In this document: positions 53,377 to 61,155 of the stretch, in pieces
How the letters are laid out: every line of letters begins with the position of its first letter
How positions within the stretch are numbered: the first letter of the stretch is position 1
Assembly: GCA_943788645.1 (NCBI GenBank)
Contig: CALSRC010000012.1
Span: 62,001 to 126,000, forward strand
Source: UA16 sp002292325
Lineage (GTDB): Bacteria; Bacteroidota; Bacteroidia; Flavobacteriales_D; Sanyastnellaceae
Reading direction: 5' to 3'
Length of the DNA: 64,000 nt
Translations under genes and position numbers: made by a program
Notes under the pieces: model-generated
The model's database searches: none
Told to the model about the DNA's origin: nothing
What the model saw: only the letters and a program-made list of their open reading frames with translations

Positions 53377-53385
53377 ATTCCCGGC

Positions 53386-54216
53386 ATGAGCCGATTGATT
53401 CGAAGCTTTGTTGCCGCTTCCATCCTTTTCGTCAATATGACGGTTTGGGCGACTGAACAGGACTCCTTGATCATCGATCATCGCGTTATTTCCATCGACG
53501 CTCAAGTTCAATTTGATTCAATCATCAAAATCCGAACGAAGCGGACCGACGCGTGGATGATCTCAGACATCGAAGCAGGTCTGTTTTGGGGCGCAGGGGG
53601 GCGAAATGAGTCGGATCGATGGCATCAGTGGACAGGACGGTATGACCGGGCGATTGAGGTGCGATCGACCATCTGGAAGACACATAAACCACGAGATTTT
53701 CGCAAGGCATTTTCGTTTGATTGGTCAGCGATGGTGGGACTTAACGTGGCTTGGCTTCAATCGGTGAACACCCATTTATTATCGGATTCAGTCATTGGAT
53801 TTCTTCCAGCTTCCGAAGTGGGCGAGTTACAGCAAGTAACCTACGAGCGATTCGCAATAGGGGTAGAAACGGATACTTTGGATGTTCCTGTTGAATTTCA
53901 GCGTGCGTTTGCGCCGTTTGCAATGGTTCGGTTCTCTGCCCGAACAGATCGATTCATCGCTTCATTGGGGCTGGGTCTCGCTGCGGCATCCAAACGTGAA
54001 AGCCGTATCCAATTTCGATCGCCTGAATTGGACGCGATGCCTTTCATTGATGGCGCATGGGGACAATCGATTTGGCAACCGCGCATCACGTGGAGTTTGG
54101 GATGGCAGTTTCCCGCTTCGAGATGGGCGATCTGTGCCACGGGGCTGGTGGTGCCGATGTCCGAACAGAACCATTTTATCGGTTTAAAAATTGTGCACTC
54201 ACTGACGAGAGAATAA
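53386..54216 (+). CDS. exported beta-rich protein, unknown
   Basis: 276 residues with a signal peptide (MSRLIRSFVAASILFVNMTVWAT). The mature part alternates hydrophobic and aromatic strands (SFDWSAMVGLNVAWLQSV, FAMVRFSARTDRFIASLGLGLAAA, WQPRITWSLGWQF), as in small outer-membrane barrels. It follows the anti-sigma candidate by nine bases, so it is probably the third gene of that unit and may be a sensor or target of the sigma system. I do not recognise a family. Confidence 0.6.
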   Translation: MSRLIRSFVAASILFVNMTVWATEQDSLIIDHRVISIDAQVQFDSIIKIRTKRTDAWMISDIEAGLFWGAGGRNESDRWHQWTGRYDRAIEVRSTIWKTHKPRDFRKAFSFDWSAMVGLNVAWLQSVNTHLLSDSVIGFLPASEVGELQQVTYERFAIGVETDTLDVPVEFQRAFAPFAMVRFSARTDRFIASLGLGLAAASKRESRIQFRSPELDAMPFIDGAWGQSIWQPRITWSLGWQFPASRWAICATGLVVPMSEQNHFIGLKIVHSLTRE

Positions 54217-54218
54217 TG

Positions 54219-54269
54219 CGGCCAAGGTAAATCGGCCAAGGTTGTTTTTGTGGCGTCTACCTTTGGCCT
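54219..54269 (+). promoter_or_regulatory. crp-like gene promoter with repeat motif
   Basis: Two direct copies of cggccaaggt (54219-54228 and 54233-54242) lie before a -7 box TACCTTTG (54258-54265), which itself is part of an inverted version (acctttggcc). The box is exact and ends four bases before the ATG. The repeats could be an operator, perhaps for the regulator itself; that is inference. Confidence 0.45.
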
Positions 54270-54767
54270 ATGACAAAGGTGCAACGGTTTGTGAAAGGAG
54301 ATGTCTTGCAGGATTCTGGGCAGAAGCGTTTGTGTGTTTATCGCGTCCACAAAGGATTGCTGCGATTGTATTTCAGTGATACCAACGGTAAGAATCATAA
54401 TTTCATGTTCGCCTCAGAGGGCTGGACATGCGGCGATTTGGAGGCAATCGCTTTTGAAATCGAAAGTAAGTTGACGATTGAAGCCATCGAGGACTGTGAG
54501 GTCGAGGTGCTGGCTCCAGGGTTCCTGAATCAGAACGACCAGCAGGCGGAGTTCAGAAAGATGCTTCGCCGAGCAGGGGCTTTGCAGCGCAGGGTTTTGA
54601 TGATGATGAGTACATCAGCATTGGAACGTTATGAGCATTTTTTGGAGCTGTATCCGGACCTCACTTCACGTTTGACGCAGCGTCACATTGCGTCTTATTT
54701 GGGCATCACTCCTCAGGCGCTGAGCAAACTGCGGGCTCAACGGGTAGGAAAGGTTTACGGAAGTTAA
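54270..54767 (+). CDS. short Crp/Fnr-like transcription regulator
   Basis: 165 residues. A compact cyclic-nucleotide-binding-like beta roll fills about 5-85 (VKGDVLQDSGQKRLCVYRVHKGLLRLYF). After a linker helix, a helix-turn-helix is seen near the C-terminus (LTQRHIASYLGITPQALSKLRAQR). Full Crp/Fnr proteins have about 190-230 residues, so the N-terminal domain lacks the first strands. It starts at an ATG four bases after an exact -7 box; the next in-frame ATG is inside the domain. Effector unknown; YceI and CDGSH genes downstream suggest stress or redox control, as an inference. Confidence 0.8.
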   Translation: MTKVQRFVKGDVLQDSGQKRLCVYRVHKGLLRLYFSDTNGKNHNFMFASEGWTCGDLEAIAFEIESKLTIEAIEDCEVEVLAPGFLNQNDQQAEFRKMLRRAGALQRRVLMMMSTSALERYEHFLELYPDLTSRLTQRHIASYLGITPQALSKLRAQRVGKVYGS

Positions 54768-54799
54768 TCGAGGAGAACACGAGCGGAGAAAACGGGTTC

Positions 54800-54807
54800 T
54801 ACATTCG
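54800..54807 (+). promoter_or_regulatory. -7 box of yceI gene
   Basis: TACATTCG, C-variant of TAnnTTTG, 21 bases before the ATG at 54829. Confidence 0.45.
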
Positions 54808-54828
54808 TCGTCTCATAAATACCATCTC

Positions 54829-55401
54829 ATGAATTACTTCTCTTTTGCGCTGTCAGCGGCGCTTCTCTTTGCCTTACCTCTTTTCTCAGTAGCACAAAAC
54901 GCTACGATTGATGCCGAATCCTCAACCGTGGAGTGGGCCGCAGGTAAAATTGTTGGCGGCGATCACAATGGAACCATCGGAATCAACAAAGGCAGCCTTG
55001 TCCTCGAGGATGATCGAATCAAATCAGGTTCAGTGGCGTTGGATATGACATCCATGGCCAATACGGACTTGAGCCCAGAGTACGGTGCCAAATTGATGGG
55101 GCACCTCAAGTCACCCGATTTCTTCGATGTTGCAGCCCACCCGATGGCAACACTTGTCATCAATGAAGGATCAACATTCAAAAAGAACAAAGCGACCGTC
55201 AAAGCCAATGCCACCATCAAAGGCATTACCAAACCGCTCGAATTTGAAGTGACTCGCAAAGGCAGCGCTTATGAAGCGACCATCGAGATCGATCGCAGTC
55301 AATTTGATGTGCGCTACGGATCAAACTCCTTTTTTGACAACCTCGGAGATCAAGCGATTCGCGACATTTTTGTCATGACCGTTCACCTTGAAGTCAAGTG
55401 A
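54829..55401 (+). CDS. YceI-like family exported protein
   Basis: 190 residues with a signal peptide (ending in SVAQN) and the YceI lipocalin-like barrel: STVEWAAGKIVGGDHNGTIGINKGSL, HLKSPDFFDVAAHPMATLVI, ATIKGITKPLEFEV and FDVRYGSNSFF. YceI proteins bind polyisoprenoids in the periplasm and are stress-linked. Length is normal. It lies 62 bases after the Crp-like gene with its own promoter, and three bases before the CDGSH gene. Confidence 0.93.
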   Translation: MNYFSFALSAALLFALPLFSVAQNATIDAESSTVEWAAGKIVGGDHNGTIGINKGSLVLEDDRIKSGSVALDMTSMANTDLSPEYGAKLMGHLKSPDFFDVAAHPMATLVINEGSTFKKNKATVKANATIKGITKPLEFEVTRKGSAYEATIEIDRSQFDVRYGSNSFFDNLGDQAIRDIFVMTVHLEVK

Positions 55402-55404
55402 TCG

Positions 55405-55656
55405 ATGTCTGACAATCAATCCAATGGACTCGGCTCAAAAGCACAAGGTCCAAATATCAAAACATTGATCCCGGACACCACCTACGCGTGGTGCTCGTGC
55501 GGTCAATCGGCCAACCAGCCTTGGTGCAACGGTGCTCACCGAGGAACGGACAAGCAACCAGTTGTATTCAAGGCAGAATCAGAAAAGCCAGTGGCACTTT
55601 GCAGTTGCAAGAAAACCAAGAATCCGCCATACTGCGACGGGTCGCACGCGAGCTGA
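55405..55656 (+). CDS. double CDGSH iron-sulfur protein
   Basis: 83 residues with two CDGSH-type motifs, CSCGQSANQPWCNGAH (about 31-46) and CSCKKTKNPPYCDGSH (about 67-82). Each supplies three Cys and one His for a labile 2Fe-2S cluster. The first motif has Asn in place of Asp. MitoNEET-like proteins of this kind act in iron-sulfur or redox handling. Cytoplasmic, no signal. Probably co-transcribed with yceI. Confidence 0.93.
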   Translation: MSDNQSNGLGSKAQGPNIKTLIPDTTYAWCSCGQSANQPWCNGAHRGTDKQPVVFKAESEKPVALCSCKKTKNPPYCDGSHAS

Positions 55657-55664
55657 AGAGGGAT

Positions 55665-55870
55665 TTACTTCCTGAGCGCATCAACGAGTTCAATCACTTC
55701 GATAATCCCACTTTCAAGGTGGTGCGCCTTGTCAATGAGGGCTCGGCAGTCTTCGCTCAAAAAGCGAATGTGAACGGTTTTGCCAACCTCGGCATAACGG
55801 CGGTCAACTTGTTGAGCACTTCAATGGCTGACGTCTGCCAGTGGAACACTGAGTTTGTCGTATCTTTTCA
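55665..55870 (-). pseudogene. remnant of STAS-domain (SulP-type) protein C-terminus
   Basis: On the minus strand, pieces of two frames read YDKLSVPLADVS, then AIEVLNKLTA, then RYAEVGKTVHIRFLSEDCRALIDKA and a TAA at 55667-55665. Joined, this looks like the end of the STAS domain of SulP anion transporters (pattern SAIE-LN-L--RY---GK-VH-R-LS-DCR-L---A). The frame changes twice, and the upstream part is replaced by the start of the plus-strand CHU_C gene. It is likely a decayed fragment. The match is by eye and short. Confidence 0.4.
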
Positions 55871-55876
55871 CGAACG

Positions 55877-56935
55877 ATGAAACATTTTGTGAAAGCACAC
55901 ATACCCCTGTTGGGTCTGCTGATGGTCTTTGCGTCTGCGCAAGGTCTGACGGGTCAGGTCATCGTGAACGGTGGGTTTGAGGATCTTTCTGCTTTACCAT
56001 CAACGACCGGACAGTGGTCACTCGCAGGAGGTTGGGCGTCTACAGGCAGTTCTGAAAATAGTCCGGATGTTTTCCATGTCCAAGGCGCCGGGGGAGGAGA
56101 CCTTCCAGAAACACCAGTCGCCCTTGTTTCACCGTACCAAGGAATGGCCGTTGCGGGTTTCATGGCCAGCGGGAGTGCAGGGACGGACCGACGTGAATAC
56201 GTAACGGGTACGTTCTCAAGTCCACTGATAGCAGGCACCCGTTACAGGATGACATTCAGGATGACCAGTGGTGAATTGACTGCGTTCTCAGAGGGCGGGT
56301 TAGGGATTGGAAAGTTGGGTATGCATTTTTCGATGGGAACGCTCTCCCAAATAGGTGCTTCGCCCATGTTGGAGGCTCCTCATTTCGTCCTGACTCCTGT
56401 TTTTTTTAGCCGAGAATGGGAAACGATTTCATTCACTTTTGTGGCTGACGCGGACTGGAGTCATTTCACCTGGGGTGCATTTGGACCTGATTCCGACCGA
56501 ATAATTGAACCCATTGAGGGGAATCAGCCCTCCATGGCATATTGTTTTGTAGATGATTTTAACTTGGTCCTCTCGGAAGGTGAAATGTCGGCGGATGAGG
56601 TTGATGTTCGTGGTCCCAACCCCAAACCTCAAATTGAGGTGATTGACTTGGAATCCGAACCGGCTTGGTTTGTGCCCAATGCATTTACCCCCAATGATGA
56701 CGGCGAAAATGACTTGTTTCTGCCAATTTGGGGAAACCTCACCATGGTGCGCTTCGAAGTGTACTCTCGATGGGGTGAACTGGTATATAAATTGAGTAGC
56801 GGTTCCAATGGATGGGATGGGCAATCACTTTCGAATCAAAACGTAGCAGCGGGCATGTACATCTGGCAAATGGACTTACAGGATGTCAATGGACGGACCA
56901 TATCGGAATCGGGAGCCATTAATTTGATTCGTTGA
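55877..56935 (+). CDS. T9SS type B (CHU_C, gliding-motility-associated) sorted protein
   Basis: 352 residues. A signal peptide (ending LTGQ) is followed by a beta-sandwich region of carbohydrate-binding type (VIVNGGFEDLSALPSTTGQWSLAGGW..., DFNLVLSEG), about 25-240. The C-terminal CHU_C domain (FVPNAFTPNDDGENDLFLPIWG...FEVYSRWGELVYK...GWDG...VAAGMYIWQM) targets the protein to the type IX secretion system. Probably secreted or surface-attached with a ligand-binding front. A TATCTTTT box (55861-55868) lies eight bases before the ATG. Binding target unknown. Confidence 0.93.
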   Translation: MKHFVKAHIPLLGLLMVFASAQGLTGQVIVNGGFEDLSALPSTTGQWSLAGGWASTGSSENSPDVFHVQGAGGGDLPETPVALVSPYQGMAVAGFMASGSAGTDRREYVTGTFSSPLIAGTRYRMTFRMTSGELTAFSEGGLGIGKLGMHFSMGTLSQIGASPMLEAPHFVLTPVFFSREWETISFTFVADADWSHFTWGAFGPDSDRIIEPIEGNQPSMAYCFVDDFNLVLSEGEMSADEVDVRGPNPKPQIEVIDLESEPAWFVPNAFTPNDDGENDLFLPIWGNLTMVRFEVYSRWGELVYKLSSGSNGWDGQSLSNQNVAAGMYIWQMDLQDVNGRTISESGAINLIR

Positions 56936-56949
56936 TTGAACAGGGTTGG

Positions 56950-58506
56950 ATGAAGGAGCCTTTGATTCCTCAATCGCAGGTGCTCCCTGCACAATCTCCG
57001 GCAGCGGATTGGTGTCGGGATCCTGTTTCATGCAATGCCTTTTGGCCAGGCACGGGCGATTTCAATGGGATTCAAGCCGCTATGGACCGACGGGAAAGCA
57101 TTGACCTCAATCACCGCTCTCGCATTGCCGACGCCATTGTCGGCCAGTATAATCAAATAGGAATGACCGTTCCTGATGCCCTAACAGCATTCCGCAAGGG
57201 TGCTGAAGTGATTTCTGTTGGGCATCAATTGCAAGCCGGAGGTGGTCCGGCCTATTTTCATTACAAAATACTATCTGCACTGCGCTGGTCGAGAAAATTA
57301 CGTGCCAGTGGAGTGTCCTCCATTGCCGTTTTTTGGATGGCCTCTGAGGATCATGATTTCGAAGAAGTTGCGGAAACAATCGGAGTTGACACGGATTCCT
57401 TTCGGTGGAATCCGAGTCGGGCAACATCGAACATTCCGGTGGGTATGATCCCTTGGGAGAAAGATGCCGAGGAAACATGGAATGCGTGGTGCCAGCGTCA
57501 GGGTGTGCCTTCGGGTATACCACCTGCGAAAGGGGTCACATTGGCAGACCGTATGCGGGGGTGGTTGATGCAGTGGTTTCCAGATGAAGACTTACTGGTC
57601 ATCGATGGCAACGACGTTCAGCTCAAAGAAATGGCGCAATTCCTTTGGGATTCGGAGTGGGAGAAGGCAGGAATTGGGGACACTTTGAAGGAAGCCAATG
57701 CTGAATATTCTGAACGCTGGGGCAATCCACCCTTGCAACCGAGGGAAAACAACCTGTTCATTCTGGAAGACGAAGGTGCGCGAATCCGAGCTGATCGATG
57801 GGTCTCGAAAGGTCAAAATGAAGGGCTTAAAATGGATGCTTGGAGGGACCTTCGGCCGGAGCAGAACAGTCCGAATGCGGCATTGCGCCCGCTTTATCAG
57901 GAATGGCTTTTGCAAAGTGCTGCTTTTGTAGGCGGTCCCTCAGAAGTAGCCTACTGGATGTCCTTGGGAAAGTGCTTTCAACATCATCGTATTCCTCAAC
58001 CGGCCTTGTTGCTTCGGGATGGTGCAGTGGTGTTAAATGATCGTGCCCGTCAGGTGGTGAGATGGACCCAATGGAATCCGATTCAAGGATGGTGGACCGG
58101 AGAAGTTGCGCGAACGCGTTGGGTGGATTTTGAATTGGATCAATTGGGAGAGATCGCTGGCCCATTTGATGCCTGGTCCAATGCGCTTTTGGCATACGCT
58201 GAAGGAATCCCGGGCGATGCAGTTCCAACCACCCGTGCGGCCTTGTCTCGCATGGAAAAAGAGCTTCAACAAGTCCGCAAGAAATGGAGGAAACTGTGGC
58301 GGCAGCAGCACAGTGAGGAATGTGCCCAGGTTGAAGAGGTTTTTGATACGTGGCTCACCTCCAACGGGAAGCCACAGGAAAGATGGTTGAGCGCATTGGT
58401 TGCGGCTAAATCATTGGGCGGATGGGCCGAGTTGAAGGTTGAATGGTTTAAGTTGCTTGAAAACGCAGAGGAGTCCTGTTTTCTGGTCTTCAGTTCGCAT
58501 CGTTGA
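56950..58506 (+). CDS. bshC: bacillithiol biosynthesis cysteine-adding enzyme BshC
   Basis: 518 residues from the ATG at 56950; a TTG at 56932 overlapping the previous stop is the other choice. Signature segments are GHQLQAGGGPAYFHYKILSAL and VFWMASEDHDFEEV, then a C-terminal helical coiled part (RAALSRMEKELQQVRKKWRKLWRQ). BshC adds cysteine to glucosaminyl-malate in the last step of making bacillithiol, the main low-molecular thiol in many Bacteroidota and Firmicutes. BshA and BshB genes are not in the window. Normal length. Confidence 0.93.
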   Translation: MKEPLIPQSQVLPAQSPAADWCRDPVSCNAFWPGTGDFNGIQAAMDRRESIDLNHRSRIADAIVGQYNQIGMTVPDALTAFRKGAEVISVGHQLQAGGGPAYFHYKILSALRWSRKLRASGVSSIAVFWMASEDHDFEEVAETIGVDTDSFRWNPSRATSNIPVGMIPWEKDAEETWNAWCQRQGVPSGIPPAKGVTLADRMRGWLMQWFPDEDLLVIDGNDVQLKEMAQFLWDSEWEKAGIGDTLKEANAEYSERWGNPPLQPRENNLFILEDEGARIRADRWVSKGQNEGLKMDAWRDLRPEQNSPNAALRPLYQEWLLQSAAFVGGPSEVAYWMSLGKCFQHHRIPQPALLLRDGAVVLNDRARQVVRWTQWNPIQGWWTGEVARTRWVDFELDQLGEIAGPFDAWSNALLAYAEGIPGDAVPTTRAALSRMEKELQQVRKKWRKLWRQQHSEECAQVEEVFDTWLTSNGKPQERWLSALVAAKSLGGWAELKVEWFKLLENAEESCFLVFSSHR

Positions 58507-58545
58507 AGATTGCCTAACTCATTGGTGACGACTAACTTTGACGAA

Positions 58546-59010
58546 ATGACTGAATCATCTCAACCCAAAGGACGTCCGGGAGACGACCGTGTCCAACTTG
58601 AAGCCGTTAAAGACGCGCAAGGAATGACTGCATCACCGCAGTTGCCTTCGGATGTCAAGAACTACCTCATCGACATTGATGGAACGGTTACAGAGGATGT
58701 TCCGAATGAAGAGCCCGAACGCATGGCGACGTGTGAGCCGTTTTCTGATGCGCTTGAGACATTGAATAAGTGGTATGAGGAAGGTCATCTCATTACTTTT
58801 TTTACATCCCGGACTGAAAATCACCGTTCGGTGACAGAGGCGTGGTTGGATAAGCATGGATTCCTGTACCACGGTTTACTCATGGGCAAGCCGCGAGGAG
58901 GAAATTATCATTGGATTGACAATCATATCGTACGCGCTACGCGATATCAAGGTACGTTCAGTGATTTGGTTCGGGAGAACGCTGAAATTGAAGTGTTCAA
59001 GAAAGGGTAA
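58546..59010 (+). CDS. HAD-like phosphatase (lipin/phosphoheptose annotated family)
   Basis: 154 residues from the ATG at 58546; a longer TTG start at 58510 is less likely. After a Gln/Asp-rich N-terminal tail, the HAD motif I is LIDIDGTVTED (DxDGT) at about 42-52, then motif II ITFFTSRTENH and a Lys in GKPRGG. Such short HAD proteins remove phosphate from sugars or small molecules; databases often label this one phosphoheptose isomerase, which the sequence does not support. It lies 40 bases after bshC. Confidence 0.72.
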   Translation: MTESSQPKGRPGDDRVQLEAVKDAQGMTASPQLPSDVKNYLIDIDGTVTEDVPNEEPERMATCEPFSDALETLNKWYEEGHLITFFTSRTENHRSVTEAWLDKHGFLYHGLLMGKPRGGNYHWIDNHIVRATRYQGTFSDLVRENAEIEVFKKG

Positions 59011-59030
59011 GTCGAATGAAAGTCTCGGAG

Positions 59031-59462
59031 TTACAGGGCATTTCGCTTGTCCAAAAAACGCTGTAAAATAATCGCAGCAGCCACGTTGTCGAGGGCACCT
59101 TTTTTCGAACGCTTTGACTTTTTCATTCCCCCAGCGATGGATGCTTGAAGCGCCTCCTCGCTCGTATTGGTTTCATCCATAAGCTCAATGGGCAAGGCAG
59201 GCCAACGTTGTTTAAGTTTCGCTTGAAAGGCAAGTATGGGTTCGGTGCTGTGGGTACGTGCTTTACCCAGTGCAAGGCCCCAAGCATTGGGAATGCCCAA
59301 GACCAATCCACGGCACGGTGATTCGTTGATCAAACGTTCCAATGCAATCATTAATTCAGCAGTCGGCACCGTAGCGAACGGAAAGGCGAGTCGTTCTGTA
59401 TCATCCGTGAAGGCAATTCCAGTTCGCACAATTCCAAAATCAATTCCAATCCATCGAGCCAT
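59031..59462 (-). CDS. ruvX: RuvX/YqgF putative pre-16S rRNA nuclease
   Basis: 143 residues. The RNase H-like start RWIGIDFGIVRTGIAFTD supplies the first catalytic Asp. A later MDETNTSEEA and the final GALDNVAAAIILQRFLD give the other acidic residues. YqgF trims the 5' end of pre-16S rRNA in E. coli and was first described as a Holliday-junction resolvase-like protein. Divergent from the GT9 gene, with a shared short promoter region. Confidence 0.94.
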   Translation of the reverse strand: MARWIGIDFGIVRTGIAFTDDTERLAFPFATVPTAELMIALERLINESPCRGLVLGIPNAWGLALGKARTHSTEPILAFQAKLKQRWPALPIELMDETNTSEEALQASIAGGMKKSKRSKKGALDNVAAAIILQRFLDKRNAL

Positions 59463-59506
59463 GGTGCAAGGTACATCGCGACGTCCGTACCCCCTATCTT
59501 CGCGCC
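59463..59506. promoter_or_regulatory. divergent promoters of ruvX and GT9 gene
   Basis: Minus strand: TACCTTG (59473-59467), one base short of the consensus, then CACC and the ruvX ATG. Plus strand: TATCTTCG (59495-59502), then CGCC and the GT9 ATG. Both spacings to the start codon are four bases. Confidence 0.5.
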
Positions 59507-60520
59507 ATGCAAGGCGTGCGTAAAATTTTGTTCATTCAAACAGCTTTTATCGGCGATGCCATTTTGGCGTCAGCGATGTGGGAAGCCTGGCACACGTCAT
59601 TCCCTGAAGATGAGATTCACGTTTGCGTTCGAGCGGGCAATGAGGTGTTGTTCCAAAATCATCCGTTCATCCACCGCGTGTGGACCTGGGATAAACGGGG
59701 TGGGGTGTTGGTGCGCTACGTGCGATTGTTTCGTTTGGGCATCGGGCTCCGTCAAGAACGTTTTGATGCCGTGTTTACGCCACACCGGCATGCGTCTTCG
59801 GGTGTCTTGGCGCGTTTGACAGAAGCGCCAATTCGATCCGGTTTTGATGAGCATCCTATGCGGAGTGGTTTTACCCATACGACGCGACATGAGTTCAAAA
59901 AAGGAACCCACGAAGTGCAGCGGAACCACCGGTTGATGGATCCATGGTTGGAATCACCCGTTGCTTCCTCCCCCCGGCTTTATCCTGATCCCCATCGCTT
60001 TGTGGAACCTGATTCAGGTAAGTTTGGAGTGATGGCTCCCGCGAGTCAGTGGGGAACGAAGCAATGGCCTGAGCCCAAATGGGTGGCCACGTGTGATGCC
60101 CTAATGGAGGAAGTTCAAAAGATCTATTTGGTAGGCGGTCCAGGCGATGCTCCCTTACTGGATCGAATCCAACGTGCAACCGCTCACTCGGGAGTGGTCG
60201 TCAGGTCGTCTCAAAGCTTATTGGATTCTGCTGGTATGATGCAAGCGGCTCAGTGGGTGCTGACCAATGACAGCGGTCCTATGCACCTCGCAAGTGCGGT
60301 CAATGCTCCCACAGTTGCGGTATTTTGCTCGACCACTCCAGATTACGGATTTGGCCCACTTTCTCTCAAACGCGCTGTCGTGGAAACTCTTCATTCGCTC
60401 GATTGCAAGCCGTGTGGTTTGCACGGTCACGTTAAATGTCCCAAAAGTCACTTTGACTGCGGTCAAGGCATCGATGTTAGAAGCGTGATAGCAGCAATCG
60501 AAAAGGTTTCTCAGGATTGA
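59507..60520 (+). CDS. glycosyltransferase family 9 (heptosyltransferase-like)
   Basis: 337 residues. The GT-B fold starts KILFIQTAFIGDAILASAMWEAW. The C-terminal half has PASQWGTKQWPEPKWV and the family mark WVLTNDSGPMHLASAVNAPTVAVF. GT9 enzymes add heptose or similar sugars to the lipopolysaccharide core on the cytoplasmic face of the membrane. Cys residues near the end (CKPCGLHGHVKCPKSHFDC) are typical of the family. Its -7 box lies four bases before the ATG. Confidence 0.93.
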   Translation: MQGVRKILFIQTAFIGDAILASAMWEAWHTSFPEDEIHVCVRAGNEVLFQNHPFIHRVWTWDKRGGVLVRYVRLFRLGIGLRQERFDAVFTPHRHASSGVLARLTEAPIRSGFDEHPMRSGFTHTTRHEFKKGTHEVQRNHRLMDPWLESPVASSPRLYPDPHRFVEPDSGKFGVMAPASQWGTKQWPEPKWVATCDALMEEVQKIYLVGGPGDAPLLDRIQRATAHSGVVVRSSQSLLDSAGMMQAAQWVLTNDSGPMHLASAVNAPTVAVFCSTTPDYGFGPLSLKRAVVETLHSLDCKPCGLHGHVKCPKSHFDCGQGIDVRSVIAAIEKVSQD

Positions 60521-60546
60521 TGCGTAGGTTTTTCAGTGAATGTGCA

Positions 60547-60576
60547 ACCAATGAGCCCCAATGAGACCCAATGAGA
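60547..60576. repeat. 10-base triple direct repeat
   Basis: Three neighbouring copies of cccaatgaga (first copy with two changes) lie between the GT9 stop and the terminator. No coding role is seen. Confidence 0.7.
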
Positions 60577-60583
60577 TGAAACC

Positions 60584-60613
60584 AAAAAAGCACAGCCGAG
60601 GCCATGCTTTTTT
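60584..60613. terminator. bidirectional terminator between GT9 gene and 60654 gene
   Basis: Stem AAAAAAGCA / TGCTTTTTT with a 12-base loop; A- and T-runs on both sides can serve both convergent genes. Confidence 0.8.
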
Positions 60614-60653
60614 CAGTTTTCGTTCATTTCCAGCGGTGAGCTGAAGGGTGAAA

Positions 60654-61016
60654 TCAATCCTCACACGAGCCGCCTGCGCAGAAAATGCGTTCTGAACCAC
60701 TGCCTTCAAGGCGAATCCAAATGTCGGTTTCTGCATCCATGGATTCGCTTATGTGACGGCGCATGCTTCCATCAGGAAGAATGATTGCAAAGCGAATGGA
60801 CTGCAGGTTTTCGTCCGCCCAGTCGATGAGGTCATACCGGAATCCAATGCCGACCTCGCTGAAGTCTTTTTGTAACTGAGCCAATTCCGTTCGAGTCGTG
60901 CTTTGAGTGAGATGCACATCGAGGTAATCCGATTGGATTTCAGATTGTGCAACAGACGTGATGCTCAATCCGAGGGTGAAAACAGCCAAGCTGAATGAAG
61001 TGAGTACATTTTTCAT
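60654..61016 (-). CDS. small exported protein, unknown
   Basis: 120 residues. A signal peptide (MKNVLTSFSLAVFTLGLSITSVAQS) is followed by about 95 mature residues with two Cys near the C-terminus (IFCAGGSCED), possibly a disulfide. I do not recognise the family; the TELAQLQKDFSEVGIGFRYDLIDWADENLQSI region suggests one helix and several strands. A -7 box TACATTCG lies four bases before the ATG; the GAGG between box and ATG resembles a ribosome-binding site but would be upstream of transcription. Confidence 0.6.
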   Translation of the reverse strand: MKNVLTSFSLAVFTLGLSITSVAQSEIQSDYLDVHLTQSTTRTELAQLQKDFSEVGIGFRYDLIDWADENLQSIRFAIILPDGSMRRHISESMDAETDIWIRLEGSGSERIFCAGGSCED

Positions 61017-61020
61017 CCTC

Positions 61021-61028
61021 CGAATGTA
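61021..61028 (-). promoter_or_regulatory. -7 box of 60654 gene, four bases before ATG
   Basis: TACATTCG (C-variant), then GAGG and ATG at 61016. Confidence 0.45.
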
Positions 61029-61129
61029 AATCTTTTTCGGTGAAAAACTTCATGCAATCGGTTGATTTGATGTGGAAAAGTAGTCAAGGAAAAACCGCAA
61101 GAAAAATCCCATAGAGCAGGATGTTGGAG

Positions 61130-61137
61130 CATATTTG
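61130..61137 (+). promoter_or_regulatory. probable -7 box of dnaN
   Basis: CATATTTG, one mismatch to TAnnTTTG, 18 bases before the ATG at 61156. It supports that start over the upstream TTG. Confidence 0.4.
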
Positions 61138-61155
61138 AAGAACCAAATTGTAATT

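Noticed and set aside
55488..55880. 130-residue plus-strand frame over the CDGSH gene and gap
   Set aside because: It overlaps the CDGSH gene in another frame, has no family features, and the gap is better explained by the minus-strand STAS remnant.
60533..60736. 67-residue minus-strand frame after the GT9 gene
   Set aside because: It spans the bidirectional terminator and the 60654 gene end; no coding signs.
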